In this document: piece after piece, positions 22,601-28,213 of the stretch
Layout of the letters: each line of letters opens with the position of its first letter
Numbering within the stretch: the first letter of the stretch is position 1
Virus record (IMG/VR): IMGVR_UViG_3300050119_000075
Span: 1-29,104 of that record
Reading direction: 5' to 3' (one strand)
Length of the DNA stretch: 29,104 nt
Source: a virus
The notes under the pieces: model-generated
Told to the model about the DNA's origin: nothing
The model's input: the letters and a program-made list of their open reading frames with translations, nothing else
The model's database searches: none
Made by a program: the position numbers and the translations under genes

Positions 22601-24495
22601 GACGCTGGTCGTTGAACTCGCCCCACGACCCCTTGATCGCCGGCTGCTTGTTGAGGTCGCTCATTTGCTTCGTCTCCGATGAGGCCAGCGTTCTCGCCGG
22701 CCGCGATGTAATCTTTGAAAGCCTGGGTGCGCGTCTTCTGTGCGCGCTGCAGATCATTATAGCCTACTTGGACCCTGGGGTCGTCCAAAGCGTCCTGTAC
22801 CCGCTTGAGGGCGTAGTCCGCGGCAAGGAGGTTGTCGCGCGCCTGGGAGACGCCAACGCGCGGATGGCCGCTCATGGCGTTGTCGGTGATTTTGTTCAGC
22901 TCGGTCCTTTTGACGCCGAATCCGCCCATGAGGCCAAGGGGCGCAAAGGTGATGGCGCTGCCGATGGCGTCGTTCAGGCTGCTCTCGCGCTCCTCGTGCG
23001 CCAGGTCTGACCAGCTTGGAGCGGTGCCGGCTCGGGACGCGAGCCCAAGACCAGCGCCCTGCACTGCGCCGCCGACCGTCGCCTCCGCGGTGGACTTGGC
23101 TATGCTGCCAGCCACAGACCTGGATGCCCGCATGCCTATGGCTGTGCTGGAGATGGCGTGGCCCAGGACGCCGCCTGAGACGCCAGCGGCAGTGAACGCG
23201 ATCACCGTCGCCATCGCTGACTTGTCGTTCGCCAGATTTTCCGTGGCTACAGCCTCCGACATACCGGCATCCCGATCATCGCGATAGGACTGGAACTTCA
23301 TCTTGGTTGGGTCGTCAAGGCCAGTAATGGTTTCCCTGACCTGCTGCCCCGTCTGGCCGCCCATGGCGCCACCGTTGAAGATCACGGACGCCACCATGCC
23401 AGACTTGACGGCCTGCTTCTCAGCGGCCTGTCGCGCCAAGGCGGCGGCCATTGATTGCGGCATCTTCTGGGTGGCGAGTTCTGCCGCGGTCCTGGCGAAC
23501 GTGGATGCGTAGGCGCTGCGCGCTACCCCGCCGACCAACATGCCGTCAGTGGCCATGAATCCTAGTCCCACAGCTGCCTGGTTCTCCCACCACAGGGGAT
23601 CTTTGATGCCCTGCTGCCACTGCTTGGCGATGGAATCCTTGTACTCGGGAGTCATGTAAGACTCCGCTATGTCTCCGCCGGACTTGGCGATCTTGTGGTA
23701 CGCGGGCTCGACATCGTTTATCAGGGCGTTCATGCCCTGAGCGACGAGTGGCGTCATGATGGGGTTGAACGGAAAATCCTTGATCGGCTTGGTGCCGGTG
23801 AGCTTACCAGCAAGGTCCAGACCCCATTGCTGTGTGTCTGCCGGTAGACTGAACACCTTGGCCATGGTTCGACTGAGCTGCGGTACGCCGCCCACGGTCT
23901 CTGCCGCCATCTTGCCGGCCCCGCTCAGGAAGTCCTTAATGCCACCGACGTCTGAGCCGGCGGTCGCAATCTGCTCCTCGCTCGTGTTCGGGCCGGCCAT
24001 GGCGACAGCCTTCTTGGCGTCGCTGCGCTCCAGCGTGCGGCCAGCGCTTTCGTTGTATGGGCGCCCCGCCCACGGGCTCTGCTCCACGGCTTCCGCGCCC
24101 TTGGCGCCAATGTCTTCCTGAGTGGATGAGGCCCCCTTGAAGGCGCGCGGGGTGTTCATCTCGTCGCCAGCGTCGGCGTATTGGGTCAGCGCTGCCTTCT
24201 GGGACGTCGGTGCAACGTACCCAGGCTTGGCCGGTGGGGTAACTGGGGGGGCAAGGGGGTCTGAAGGGGGCGTACCCTGTGCCAGGGGTGCTCTATAGGT
24301 CGAAGTCGGCTCCTGGGGCTTCTCCGTGGCTCCTGGAGGGGGTGCTACGGGGTTCAGTTTGGCGCCAGGGGGCAGGGGTGGTAGCGCGGCGTCAGCGGAC
24401 ACGGGGTTAAGCGTGGCGCCGGGAGGCAATGGGGTCAGGTCCGCAGGGAGCGGGTTGAGTGTGGCGCCGGGTGGCAACGGGGGTAGGTCGGACAT
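13684..24495 (-). CDS. Giant polyvalent ejection-type protein (3603 residues)
   Basis: Domains in order by eye: N-terminal LPPGATLNP repeats (4-60); Ala/Gly-rich hydrophobic helices (about 300-540); low-complexity linker (600-800); zeta-toxin-like kinase with P-loop AGGPDSGKS (871-879); a domain from LVNIGLKVGE to FNPDYFL (about 1105-1210); possible ADP-ribosyltransferase-like segment with HFSR (1293); zinc metallopeptidase HEIVGH (1534-1539) with E1593/E1594; conserved polyvalent segments near 1955 (QEIQSDWH) and 2045-2085 (SWHELALKRML); a helical region near 2412 (ASMSPQTSVETN); C-terminal LPD38-like domain from about 2880 (HDDYVPFFRV). Phage polyvalent proteins are thought to enter the cell with DNA and act early on the host. 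The ATG overlaps the upstream stop (TAATG). It is third in an ejection-like trio. Two +1-frame genes are nested at 611-675 and 1014-1095, so one continuous product is likely but unproven. Confidence 0.85.
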   Translation of the reverse strand: MSDLPPLPPGATLNPLPADLTPLPPGATLNPVSADAALPPLPPGAKLNPVAPPPGATEKPQEPTSTYRAPLAQGTPPSDPLAPPVTPPAKPGYVAPTSQKAALTQYADAGDEMNTPRAFKGASSTQEDIGAKGAEAVEQSPWAGRPYNESAGRTLERSDAKKAVAMAGPNTSEEQIATAGSDVGGIKDFLSGAGKMAAETVGGVPQLSRTMAKVFSLPADTQQWGLDLAGKLTGTKPIKDFPFNPIMTPLVAQGMNALINDVEPAYHKIAKSGGDIAESYMTPEYKDSIAKQWQQGIKDPLWWENQAAVGLGFMATDGMLVGGVARSAYASTFARTAAELATQKMPQSMAAALARQAAEKQAVKSGMVASVIFNGGAMGGQTGQQVRETITGLDDPTKMKFQSYRDDRDAGMSEAVATENLANDKSAMATVIAFTAAGVSGGVLGHAISSTAIGMRASRSVAGSIAKSTAEATVGGAVQGAGLGLASRAGTAPSWSDLAHEERESSLNDAIGSAITFAPLGLMGGFGVKRTELNKITDNAMSGHPRVGVSQARDNLLAADYALKRVQDALDDPRVQVGYNDLQRAQKTRTQAFKDYIAAGENAGLIGDEANERPQQAAGDQGVVGRVQRPASEPGPAGRVPQREAGSGQQPEGKLAAEVQAQAGDDAGRSGQQSLTPLSVEEGALPGEPATQSAGKPKIRAKSSPDQTRELAPLPGPLGAEGPFKDTPGEDVTSVYAGKPKITLKPAKEGGFEPPKIITPEASKNIAAIPPPNYPLSGAETAVSNRMKRVVSNVDAAEVAYAKLSDTDGGSVINTDSIREMSPDYASSLKAKSRFSNAVQEASSWLADQLYTRRLAKPVRAGKEAKVFFTAGGPDSGKSVSLGSDEAQSADMIYDGNMNNLAKARRRIKAALDSGRSVDIQFHDRDPIESFKSMLMRAMKMGRAVPVEAHAAANNDSFKTVSALSRQYKGDKRVRFHVIDVDKFKSSDMDAIADKHYDVTSSHLHKIAAEEYQSGRITEAVFRGVSGKRAERLVGRGADHGQLPGKQVEVRGSELNPAEQAGAVAEGHVRGEEGDRVGAQEKDQLGKDVPGKVQIAFRTDERHPLVNIGLKVGETGSISREEAEAALKAKGVDIVSSSVHESGTESTLVAKLSRKLTPEEAHSLSVDLKQEAIPQYADGKGEMHGPEKEKWGDFNPDYFLTENGTPLSDEPRSRTGIQGEIGFRRDQTGSVAGDKPARERTEEQDDLADFIKAHKEDWLRNQRHDIIDEAARSTERDRGFRVDKDADTISFRHFSRTDSNGFTVDPSRMGTGLKGAEAGRNGPKVISAYAEDHPNSGIEAGLRGLPEYRITVPRSKMYDLSADPMNFVRKATGKNGYDHTKAENAIKRAGYLGYHLPNGEGNFKGQARIFGKVEAKRTFNPSAADKKADSARRAKGWQASPDELGRTNAERTVIRMGGMGHTELKEVTEHVTKRFGVKVNIVEHPRDMPDRISEWEAENLPISGVFIDDPDGGTVHLFRANLGSADHAAITAYHEIVGHYGLRGILKQHGVDHYAGVMDGIATSFPQLIPKMAKRNRIDLAAGGVVARRSAAEEIVAYASEQRVLSTEHKGLFDKVIDYVHDALQRIGVIRDADGARLNSLFQQGRNGIWTEADITSLIDRSAQALRRGAGKRLLARDLLSQRITGKPRQYNMGESEAPRWHSALVDAVEGSKQAKASADQWKGTLKGLSGVKKEEMDWLGVHDWLDKQTGTVSKADLLGYLREHQVQLGETTLQHRDLTLNKESPYYTREVARVIKENGGINGRENDLNISLANDYDVYKEIDAKFPELFNAHAEHPWYTEVLKGIGYHDNETPSVYDRESLNIPGGENYAEKLLKTPVEPNGFKVTDSNGIEPPRYYDNQYEAMHDAGVLGGTVARAPRGRDAYKSNHWSGHDNVLAHVRYDERTDPAGKRNLFLQEIQSDWHQEGRKNGYSTTMSLKDRLQTMADLQSKMTDLGKKESRLNGDDAVANEAQITAVQEEYHQLLRKYKELEGQDDGVPDAPFKTSWHELALKRMLQHAAENGFDRLSWTTGDQQNARYNLSKHVKSLKLVSNEDGEHVLKAYHDTRGSNTTKFWKSEAEMQAGLPDMVGKEVANKLLAANQRMLTLNGKTAEEHAAYEADPDSTMYRDDGASGKRTKPRLFPTRELNGQDLEVGGSGMRGFYDKMLPSAAEKLTKKFGGKVTSESIGKQTTGKDWVSGELVMDRMGIARESQHEYWANLSNEKRDALMQKYRTDSHPDTMVHGIDITPEMRKAATAGGPLTAMFRTNAEKSKDMSEFLDKVAEKESPTRRAVRDTIAKIAKYLTPDEKGKLNRATAQRVVDQFNQLPSAKEMAHVAYAGRAKRGWYKQSAEAISNVFGHDAPRFSALLASMSPQTSVETNLMNAVSTWKNWDAAGRPQTRGAIFKIMGDSVEGNKLTDSVLPAWINNTVSSLTHPNPETLTISGPKVNSFMRNLHGHVEDVTLDSWMAHYANVDAKIFGGQLNATKTEPGKSTAYMAYSARVRQAAEHLSKLTGETWTPAEVQETIWSWSKAASEHSDSFKGMASIADLVKDKDISDALIKGTPDFSTLFLGGEQETVLRQAGYGEQLDGLRRQSQAAQPTDAGQAPKIAVETLEPSLLKAAARLTESRSKKTTEPSLQQGEAHFAVGGAHDPDMESFLSKINPDKRSFTEKIGGFLKNIRSESELFRDKVVQGIFDKTWGIQRAWRISGNEGPNLGRMSARLAANHASLMDALIRYGTPTWNDDAPAISGHTGFQDILAPLGKKVDDFFRAMVARRADRLMGEGRENLFTQPEIDAGNRLWTQNPEFEHAYTELAKFKKGVLDFAEQAGVISKSSRALWEHDDYVPFFRVMNEDGEIGGHGSGNEIGRVRQQINRLTGGTSALGDPMENMLRNWDSLMKSSLRTKALQLTVDSIAHTGMVERFTPPHGTTLSRDAFRQQLSDQGIDADRVTGETFDRMYEHAAYIPESKNHVWLWRNGVKEHYLVHDPVLFRALTNMNDNGRSGFQALAMKVLSAPKRFLTAAIVKSPIFIGKVLMRHSFLQFLSGHQSETVLGDKHIMPDFIPVWDTAKGIYKIMKGTQESRDLAAAGGAFVGAHASGNTSGIAKGIKGRGIIIDSALKFSAFYSHLLSATEGTHRLAVAQAVEKEGGSRLQQAFAARNVLDYSKGGDYEVMRFFCDTVPFLKAGISGASSAYELAVRNPLGVGTRAGLMAMSAVAYAYMHKDNEEYKALTNDQKINYYHFWPGGVHIQIPKGFDSADIVTTIPEALTDLALSSENDRVKNAVSMVGDVVWHQIAMGGLPTLISPMVGELRNKQAYSGSPILNQQDLSVAPQAQDAPYVSPTYRGIAQNMPEFMPDFAKSPKQLQYLGASYLGTLGQFATAASDWAINKSKGIEAPTRGFPQDVPAMSQVYSTGPSRRTKYSDQMYAYAKQVDEAADTFKKYMKGGEVERGLEFHNEHLADIVMQPAIDEQVKAVNSLYKQQRVIQQMPGMSGKDKQERMDQIQEVINTIAKRAFDLRPGGKLSPFQASKLIGATREKQTSLLYSYGMPATASLVKFLA
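19560..20150 (-). other. Metallopeptidase domain of giant protein
   Basis: Approximate boundaries, residues about 1450-1645. The zincin signature is AYHEIVGHYGLRGIL, with H1534, E1535 and H1538; the second motif AEEIVAYASE (E1593 or E1594) probably gives the third zinc ligand. This matches the metallopeptidase domains described for phage polyvalent proteins. Substrate unknown; a host protein or self-cleavage are both possible. Confidence 0.75.
20240..20660 (-). other. Possible ADP-ribosyltransferase-like segment of giant protein
   Basis: Approximate boundaries, residues about 1280-1420. FRHFSR followed by VDPSRMGTGLKGAE, then EYRITVPRSKMYDL and AGYLGYHLPNGEG, resembles the ART-type domain of polyvalent proteins, where an early His-x-Ser/Thr binds NAD. 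I cannot place the catalytic glutamate with certainty, so this is tentative. Confidence 0.4.
21210..21455 (-). CDS. Embedded +1-frame gene after zeta-like domain (81 residues)
   Basis: GTG at 21455-21453 with GAGGAG seven bases upstream. The product begins MDELRKPFSGESAVSELKDW and ends NWEKTYPERYK. It is soluble, charged and helical (SKQERSLKDMYEEKKEIESA). By hand count about 66 of 81 codons end in G or C in this frame, against about 25 of 81 for the overlapping giant frame, where the giant protein reads as GGA/GAA/CAA-rich filler. This is the pattern expected if the small frame is the one under long selection. It starts inside the last codons of the zeta-like domain and stops just before the next domain. 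An antitoxin or partner of the kinase is the attractive reading; no family match is claimed. An in-frame ATG at 21506 is less well placed. Confidence 0.7.
   Translation of the reverse strand: MDELRKPFSGESAVSELKDWLAAEQIMDNFPESKWKSEVQNSIPLSKQERSLKDMYEEKKEIESAHKKKINWEKTYPERYK
21460..22098 (-). other. Zeta-toxin-like kinase domain of giant protein
   Basis: Residues about 800-1012. P-loop AGGPDSGKS with K878, then VDIQFHDRDPIESFKSMLMR and HVIDVDKFK, ending EEYQSGRITEAVFRG. This is the layout of zeta-toxin/PezT-like kinases, which phosphorylate UDP-N-acetyl sugars and block wall synthesis. Its last codons overlap the start of the embedded gene 21210-21455. Confidence 0.7.
22470..22664 (-). CDS. 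Embedded +1-frame gene in linker of giant protein (64 residues)
   Basis: ATG at 22664-22662 with GGAG nine bases upstream. The product begins MSDLNKQPAIKGSWGEFNDQ and ends DAVGSKV. It is basic, Gly/Pro/Asn-rich and probably disordered (RPNRGPQGGFHSGKLALG, QPRFKRKPEMTPD). By hand count about 59 of 64 codons end in G or C, against about 31 of 64 for the giant frame, whose reading here (RPQQAAGDQGVVGRVQRPAS) looks like out-of-frame filler. It ends TAA before the giant linker recovers normal codon use. No family is recognised; a small nucleic-acid-binding or virion-associated protein is possible. It shares the +1 offset with the other nested gene. Confidence 0.62.
   Translation of the reverse strand: MSDLNKQPAIKGSWGEFNDQRPNRGPQGGFHSGKLALGNSPKESSQPRFKRKPEMTPDAVGSKV
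24325..24490 (-). repeat. Repeats encoding LPPGATLNP at N-terminus of giant protein
   Basis: About four imperfect copies of a unit encoding LPPGA[TK]LNP or PPPGATEKP occur in the first 60 codons, with matching DNA (CCGGGTGGCAACG-like units on the plus strand is the reverse complement). They probably form a flexible proline-rich tether. Confidence 0.7.
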
Positions 24496-25958
24496 TACTT
24501 ACTCGCGACCCATGTCTTTCCGTCTGCCGAAAGCTCTTGTACGCTTCCATCGGCCATCGTTATCGTTCTTGGCTGTCCCCCTGATGTCTTCCCTGCGGCC
24601 TGCGGCTTCTGGGCGGTGGATGTGGCGGCTGATGCGCGCTGATGCGCCGGCATGGCGGAGACGTACCTGGCAGCCAACTCTTCTCGGCTGTACTGCTCGC
24701 CCGTGGCCTTGCCGGTCTTCGGATCGTTCTTGTAGGTCGATATGGCATAGGACTTGAGATCGTCGTCGGCCTTCTTCAGGGAGACGTCCTGTTCCTTGTC
24801 GAGCTCAGCCTGTGACTTGTCGTCCTTCACCTTGTCGGCCTTGGCCTGGTCAGTGTCCGCGCGCTGTTTCGCAACCGCGGTGCGGGCGGCTGCGGCTGCG
24901 GCACGCTCAGCGGTAGCGTCTGCGGTTGACTTGGCGCGCTGGGCGGCGTTCGTGCCAGTGTCAGCGGCCCTGGTGGCGTTGCTTGCTGCGTTACGATCAC
25001 CAGCGCCCTCTACCTTTTCTGTCGTCTGCTTCTCTTGAGAAGCCGCGCGAGCGCCCCACATCTCGGCCTGCGCTTTGCGCTCCTCGATAGCCTTCTCAAG
25101 GTCAGCCTGCTTGCCAGCCGCCTCCAACCCGATCTTCTGCTTGTCCTGGTACTGCTGCAGAGCGCCCTGGCGCTGCGCCTGGAGGATCTGGTCGTAGTTG
25201 CCCATCGTGTCTGAGCCAGCCTTCGCTATCTCGGCCATCGGGTTGGCGGGCGTAAAGCCAGCTCCACGCTTGACCACGGTGGCGTGCTGCTGCTGCAGCA
25301 GATCCATGCCGAACTTGGCGAACAGCTCACCCTTCTGGCGATTCGTGAGGTTCGCGCTCGTGGGCAGCACGAGGCCCTTGTTCTCCAGCTCGTCGTACAT
25401 CTCGTGCGCGGTCTTGCCGGTGTGCGCCTTCATGTCGGCATTGGCTTGGTCCCAATGGTCCTGGGTGAAGTTCTGCTGCGTCACATGTTTGTCGTAGTCC
25501 CAGCCGGCGGTGTGCTGCTTCCAGTCGTCCGCACCAGCAGCTGCTGAGTTCGGGAGCGCGCCAGCGCCGGGAGGCATGAGGGCCGTGTTCGGGGCACCAC
25601 TGCTCATGGAGAGCGCGCCCGCGGCGGGGGAATTCGTTACTGCCAGGGCATGGCGTTGCGTTGCCAACTGCAGGGCCGCATTGTCTGTCTGCTGCTGCTG
25701 CCCAATGATGGCGCGCTGCTTGGTGATGGCAAGCTGCTGGTCCTTGAGTGAGGCGTTGGCTTGGGCTGTAGCTTTGAGCTTGTCGTCCAGCGCGGCGAGC
25801 GCCGGGCCATGCACACCTTGATAGCTCGTGTCGCCCTCGCCCTGGGTGCTGTTGGCGTCCTGGTCGTCCTCGTTACCGCCGAGGGCGTTCTCGGTGGGCT
25901 GCGCGGTCGCGCCCACTCCCGCTTGACCGATGATTGGAGCCAGTGCTGGTGCGTCCAT
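24495..25958 (-). CDS. Probable internal virion/ejection protein, coiled coil (487 residues)
   Basis: Ala/Gln-rich helical protein. Residues about 55-110 (LAALDDKLKATAQANASLKD, QLAITKQRAIIGQQQQ) and 265-390 (LQQYQDKQKIGLEAAGKQAD, AQRAKSTADATAERAAAAAA) form long coiled coils separated by a globular part (HTGKTAHEMYDELENKGLVL). The C-terminus ends ELSADGKTWVASK. No enzyme motif is seen. Position between a Gly-rich 340-residue protein and the giant protein parallels the T7 gp14-gp15-gp16 ejection trio, but no sequence identity with T7 is claimed. The ATG overlaps the upstream stop (TAATG), with GGAG ten bases upstream. Virion location is inference. Confidence 0.8.
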   Translation of the reverse strand: MDAPALAPIIGQAGVGATAQPTENALGGNEDDQDANSTQGEGDTSYQGVHGPALAALDDKLKATAQANASLKDQQLAITKQRAIIGQQQQTDNAALQLATQRHALAVTNSPAAGALSMSSGAPNTALMPPGAGALPNSAAAGADDWKQHTAGWDYDKHVTQQNFTQDHWDQANADMKAHTGKTAHEMYDELENKGLVLPTSANLTNRQKGELFAKFGMDLLQQQHATVVKRGAGFTPANPMAEIAKAGSDTMGNYDQILQAQRQGALQQYQDKQKIGLEAAGKQADLEKAIEERKAQAEMWGARAASQEKQTTEKVEGAGDRNAASNATRAADTGTNAAQRAKSTADATAERAAAAAARTAVAKQRADTDQAKADKVKDDKSQAELDKEQDVSLKKADDDLKSYAISTYKNDPKTGKATGEQYSREELAARYVSAMPAHQRASAATSTAQKPQAAGKTSGGQPRTITMADGSVQELSADGKTWVASK

Positions 25959-26980
25959 TATGGTGCCACTCCGCCGCCATAGCCGCCTGCCGCACCCATC
26001 ATTGCCATCTGGGTGATGTCATCATTCGCGGTATTTGCAGCCGCATCCGTGTTGGAATTGAGTGCGCCGTTCATCGTGCTTTCCTGTCCGCTGGTCAGGC
26101 CGCCTGACGGAACTCCGCCACCGCCGCCACCCAGCATGCCACCCAGACCACCACCCATACCCATACCGGCCCCAACGCCGCTGATGGCACCACCAAGTAT
26201 TCCACTCAGCATGCTTGCCGGCTGCGGATCGGTAAGATGCCCCGCGTTACCACTGATAATCGGTGAAATAGCCTTGTACTGATCGGTCGCCCAGTTCTGC
26301 CCCTTCTCGAACTGTCCGTAGTTGGCCGTGTCCTGGGCCTGCGCGATGCTGCGCGAGTTCTGGCCGGTGACGTCCAGATTCTGAATGGCCTGGCTACCCA
26401 AGGCGCCTTGCTCGGATGCCAGCTTGGCATAGCGGCCGGTGTCGGCCTGGAAAGCGCTCTGCGCTGCACCATAGGCCTGGGCCATGCCGGTCTGCTGGAT
26501 GTTGCCGAATTCTGTTTCGTAGTTGTGACCCAAGGCCCCTTGCTGTGCCGCTGACCTACCGATACCGAAGGCGTCGGTCATGCCCTGCTTGCGCTGAAGG
26601 GCCGCGGTGTCCTGCCCGTACTGCAACCCAAGCTGCTGCTCTGGAACGTTGATGGCAGCCTGCTCGTACGGGTTCATGTACTGCTGCATCGTGCCAGAAT
26701 TCCACTGGGCTCCGGCCTTCGCTAAGTTTGGTGCCTCCTGTCCCGCAATCTGCGGAGCGAGCGCGCCAGCCGCCATTTCATTTCCGCTCTCGGGGGCGAT
26801 CATCTGTCCGGTGTACGGGGTGAACGGCTGGTTCTCCAGGGACTGTCCCTGGGCCATCTGATTGAGGTACGGAGCGTTGTTCAGCGCGGACTCTTTGGCT
26901 GCCGCGCTGTTTTTGCTGGAGGTGCTGATGCCGCCCTCTACCGCGCCGGCAACTCCAAGTCCTACTGCTACCCAGGCCAT
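25958..26980 (-). CDS. Probable ejection protein, Gly/Gln-rich (340 residues)
   Basis: Starts with a small hydrophobic helix (MAWVAVGLGVAGAVEGGIST), then a Gln/Ala-rich helical body including MQQYMNPYEQAAINVPEQQL, a motif type (YMNPY) seen in phage internal virion proteins. It ends with a Gly-rich stretch (ISGVGAGMGMGGGLGGMLGG) and GAAGGYGGGVAP. Composition and position suggest a small ejection protein that inserts into or crosses the host envelope. The ATG is preceded by GGAG and overlaps the cupin stop (TAATG); its own stop overlaps the next ATG in the same way. No firm family name. Confidence 0.8.
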   Translation of the reverse strand: MAWVAVGLGVAGAVEGGISTSSKNSAAAKESALNNAPYLNQMAQGQSLENQPFTPYTGQMIAPESGNEMAAGALAPQIAGQEAPNLAKAGAQWNSGTMQQYMNPYEQAAINVPEQQLGLQYGQDTAALQRKQGMTDAFGIGRSAAQQGALGHNYETEFGNIQQTGMAQAYGAAQSAFQADTGRYAKLASEQGALGSQAIQNLDVTGQNSRSIAQAQDTANYGQFEKGQNWATDQYKAISPIISGNAGHLTDPQPASMLSGILGGAISGVGAGMGMGGGLGGMLGGGGGGVPSGGLTSGQESTMNGALNSNTDAAANTANDDITQMAMMGAAGGYGGGVAP

Positions 26981-27708
26981 TACTTGTGCTCCAGCAGGAA
27001 CGTCTCGTAGCCCTCGAAGCTATCGGCCGTGAGCTCGGCTTCAAGTGCCACGAGGTCTTGGGTGTTGGATGGGTTCTGATGGATGACCGCCCAGGTGCAT
27101 TCCTCGATGACGACGAGCGCGCGCTTGAGACCGGCTGGGCTGATGAACACATAAGGGTGATCGCCGGGCCGCACCTCGATGACTACGATGCCATCCTGTG
27201 TCTGCGCAGCTACCTTGCCGCGGGTGATCATGCTGAGGTGCTCGTGCTTGTGGACACGCCCAGTCATCAGCGCGCCCTTGGGCATGGTGATCTCGCGCAT
27301 GTAGATGCCGGGGGCAAAGAAATGCCGCCACTCGCACTCTACGGGAAAAAGATGTTCGCGCTCACGCATCGCCTGTTCGAGGCGCATGATGGCCGCGCGC
27401 GAGTCTACGTGCGCAGTGCCAGTGGTGCTGAGGACCGGGTTACTTCGCGGTTTGGGCCGCAGTACGGGCGGCGCGTCGCGCTGCGAGCTTCTTTGCGGCA
27501 ATCTGCCCGGCAGTTGGGCCGACAGCCGCGCGGAAACGTGACTGTACGGGTACGGCGGGGTCAGAAGGAACTCGTGCGATGGCTTCGGGGGCGGCGGCAA
27601 CGGGTTCGGCTCCAGGGGTATCACTTCCCACTGGCTCAGTAATTCGTTCACCCGCGGGTTCAGCGGGTTTTGCGGCAGGTAGTCCTGCACTTGGTTGTTC
27701 GTTGACAT
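26980..27708 (-). CDS. Cupin-like virion-region protein with Pro-rich N-terminus
   Basis: 242 residues. The C-terminal half has a cupin-like metal-site pattern: MTGRVHKHEHLSMITRGKVA, then VIEVRPGDHPYVFISPAGLK and a late histidine in AVIHQNPS, as in small phage cupin proteins. Residues 1-100 are Pro-rich (PLEPNPLPPPPKPSHEF). The ATG at 27708 has AGGA six bases upstream. The first 90 codons overlap the 3' end of the GNAT-like gene by 269 bases in the +1 frame. By hand count about 71 of 90 codons there end in G or C, against about 43 of 88 for the GNAT frame, so this frame looks the better constrained. An internal ATG at 27387 lacks a ribosome site. Function unknown. Confidence 0.78.
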   Translation of the reverse strand: MSTNNQVQDYLPQNPLNPRVNELLSQWEVIPLEPNPLPPPPKPSHEFLLTPPYPYSHVSARLSAQLPGRLPQRSSQRDAPPVLRPKPRSNPVLSTTGTAHVDSRAAIMRLEQAMREREHLFPVECEWRHFFAPGIYMREITMPKGALMTGRVHKHEHLSMITRGKVAAQTQDGIVVIEVRPGDHPYVFISPAGLKRALVVIEECTWAVIHQNPSNTQDLVALEAELTADSFEGYETFLLEHK

Positions 27709-28168
27709 CAGCCTTCCTCACCCACAACCGCTGAGCTGGTTCAAGACCAAACTCTCGCAGAGTGTCGGCACCGATTTGTTCAATGTCCTGGTCGCACAGA
27801 TTGAGGAGAAGCCCGGAGCCATTCTTCTTCGCAATACGGAGGGCAAAGCGCAACAGAGATTGTGCGACGCCGCTGTCCTTGAGATGGCTCTGAACTTTGA
27901 GCCAGTCCACGAAGACGGACCACTGTTCGGAATGCGTAGGCTGTATAGCGATGCACCCGATAGATCCGACCACGTTACCAGACAGGTCTGCGATGGCAAC
28001 TAAATCTCGCGAAATCATGCCGAAGACGAACTGATAAACCCTCTTCTCGTTCGTTGGGCCGCTTCTGCCATCCCAGGCGCCTGTCTTCAGACAGAACTTG
28101 GTCACGTTCACCGAGTCGGCCAGGGTCGCCGCGCGTACGCGGATCTCTGCAGTGGTTTCAGTAGGCAT
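27440..28168 (-). CDS. GNAT-like acetyltransferase with overlapping C-terminal tail
   Basis: 242 residues. Residues 1-155 look like a GNAT fold: IRVRAATLADSVNVTKFCLK at the start, VAIADLSGNVVGSIGCIAIQ in the core strands, VQSHLKDSGVAQSLLRFALR in the position of the CoA-binding helix (a degenerate Q/R-x-x-G site), and EFGLEPAQRLWVRK as the last strand. Phage GNAT-like proteins of this kind occur among virion genes; some may be inactive. Residues 156-242 are an Ala/Pro tail ending in a basic AAKKLAARRAARTAAQTAK, encoded entirely over the cupin 5' end. The ATG at 28168 has only a weak GAGAG upstream. Substrate unknown. Confidence 0.75.
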   Translation of the reverse strand: MPTETTAEIRVRAATLADSVNVTKFCLKTGAWDGRSGPTNEKRVYQFVFGMISRDLVAIADLSGNVVGSIGCIAIQPTHSEQWSVFVDWLKVQSHLKDSGVAQSLLRFALRIAKKNGSGLLLNLCDQDIEQIGADTLREFGLEPAQRLWVRKADVNEQPSAGLPAAKPAEPAGERITEPVGSDTPGAEPVAAAPEAIARVPSDPAVPVQSRFRAAVGPTAGQIAAKKLAARRAARTAAQTAK

Positions 28169-28213
28169 GTGTCTCTCGGGCTCAGATGAGCTGCGAAGTC
28201 AATATGATAGCAC

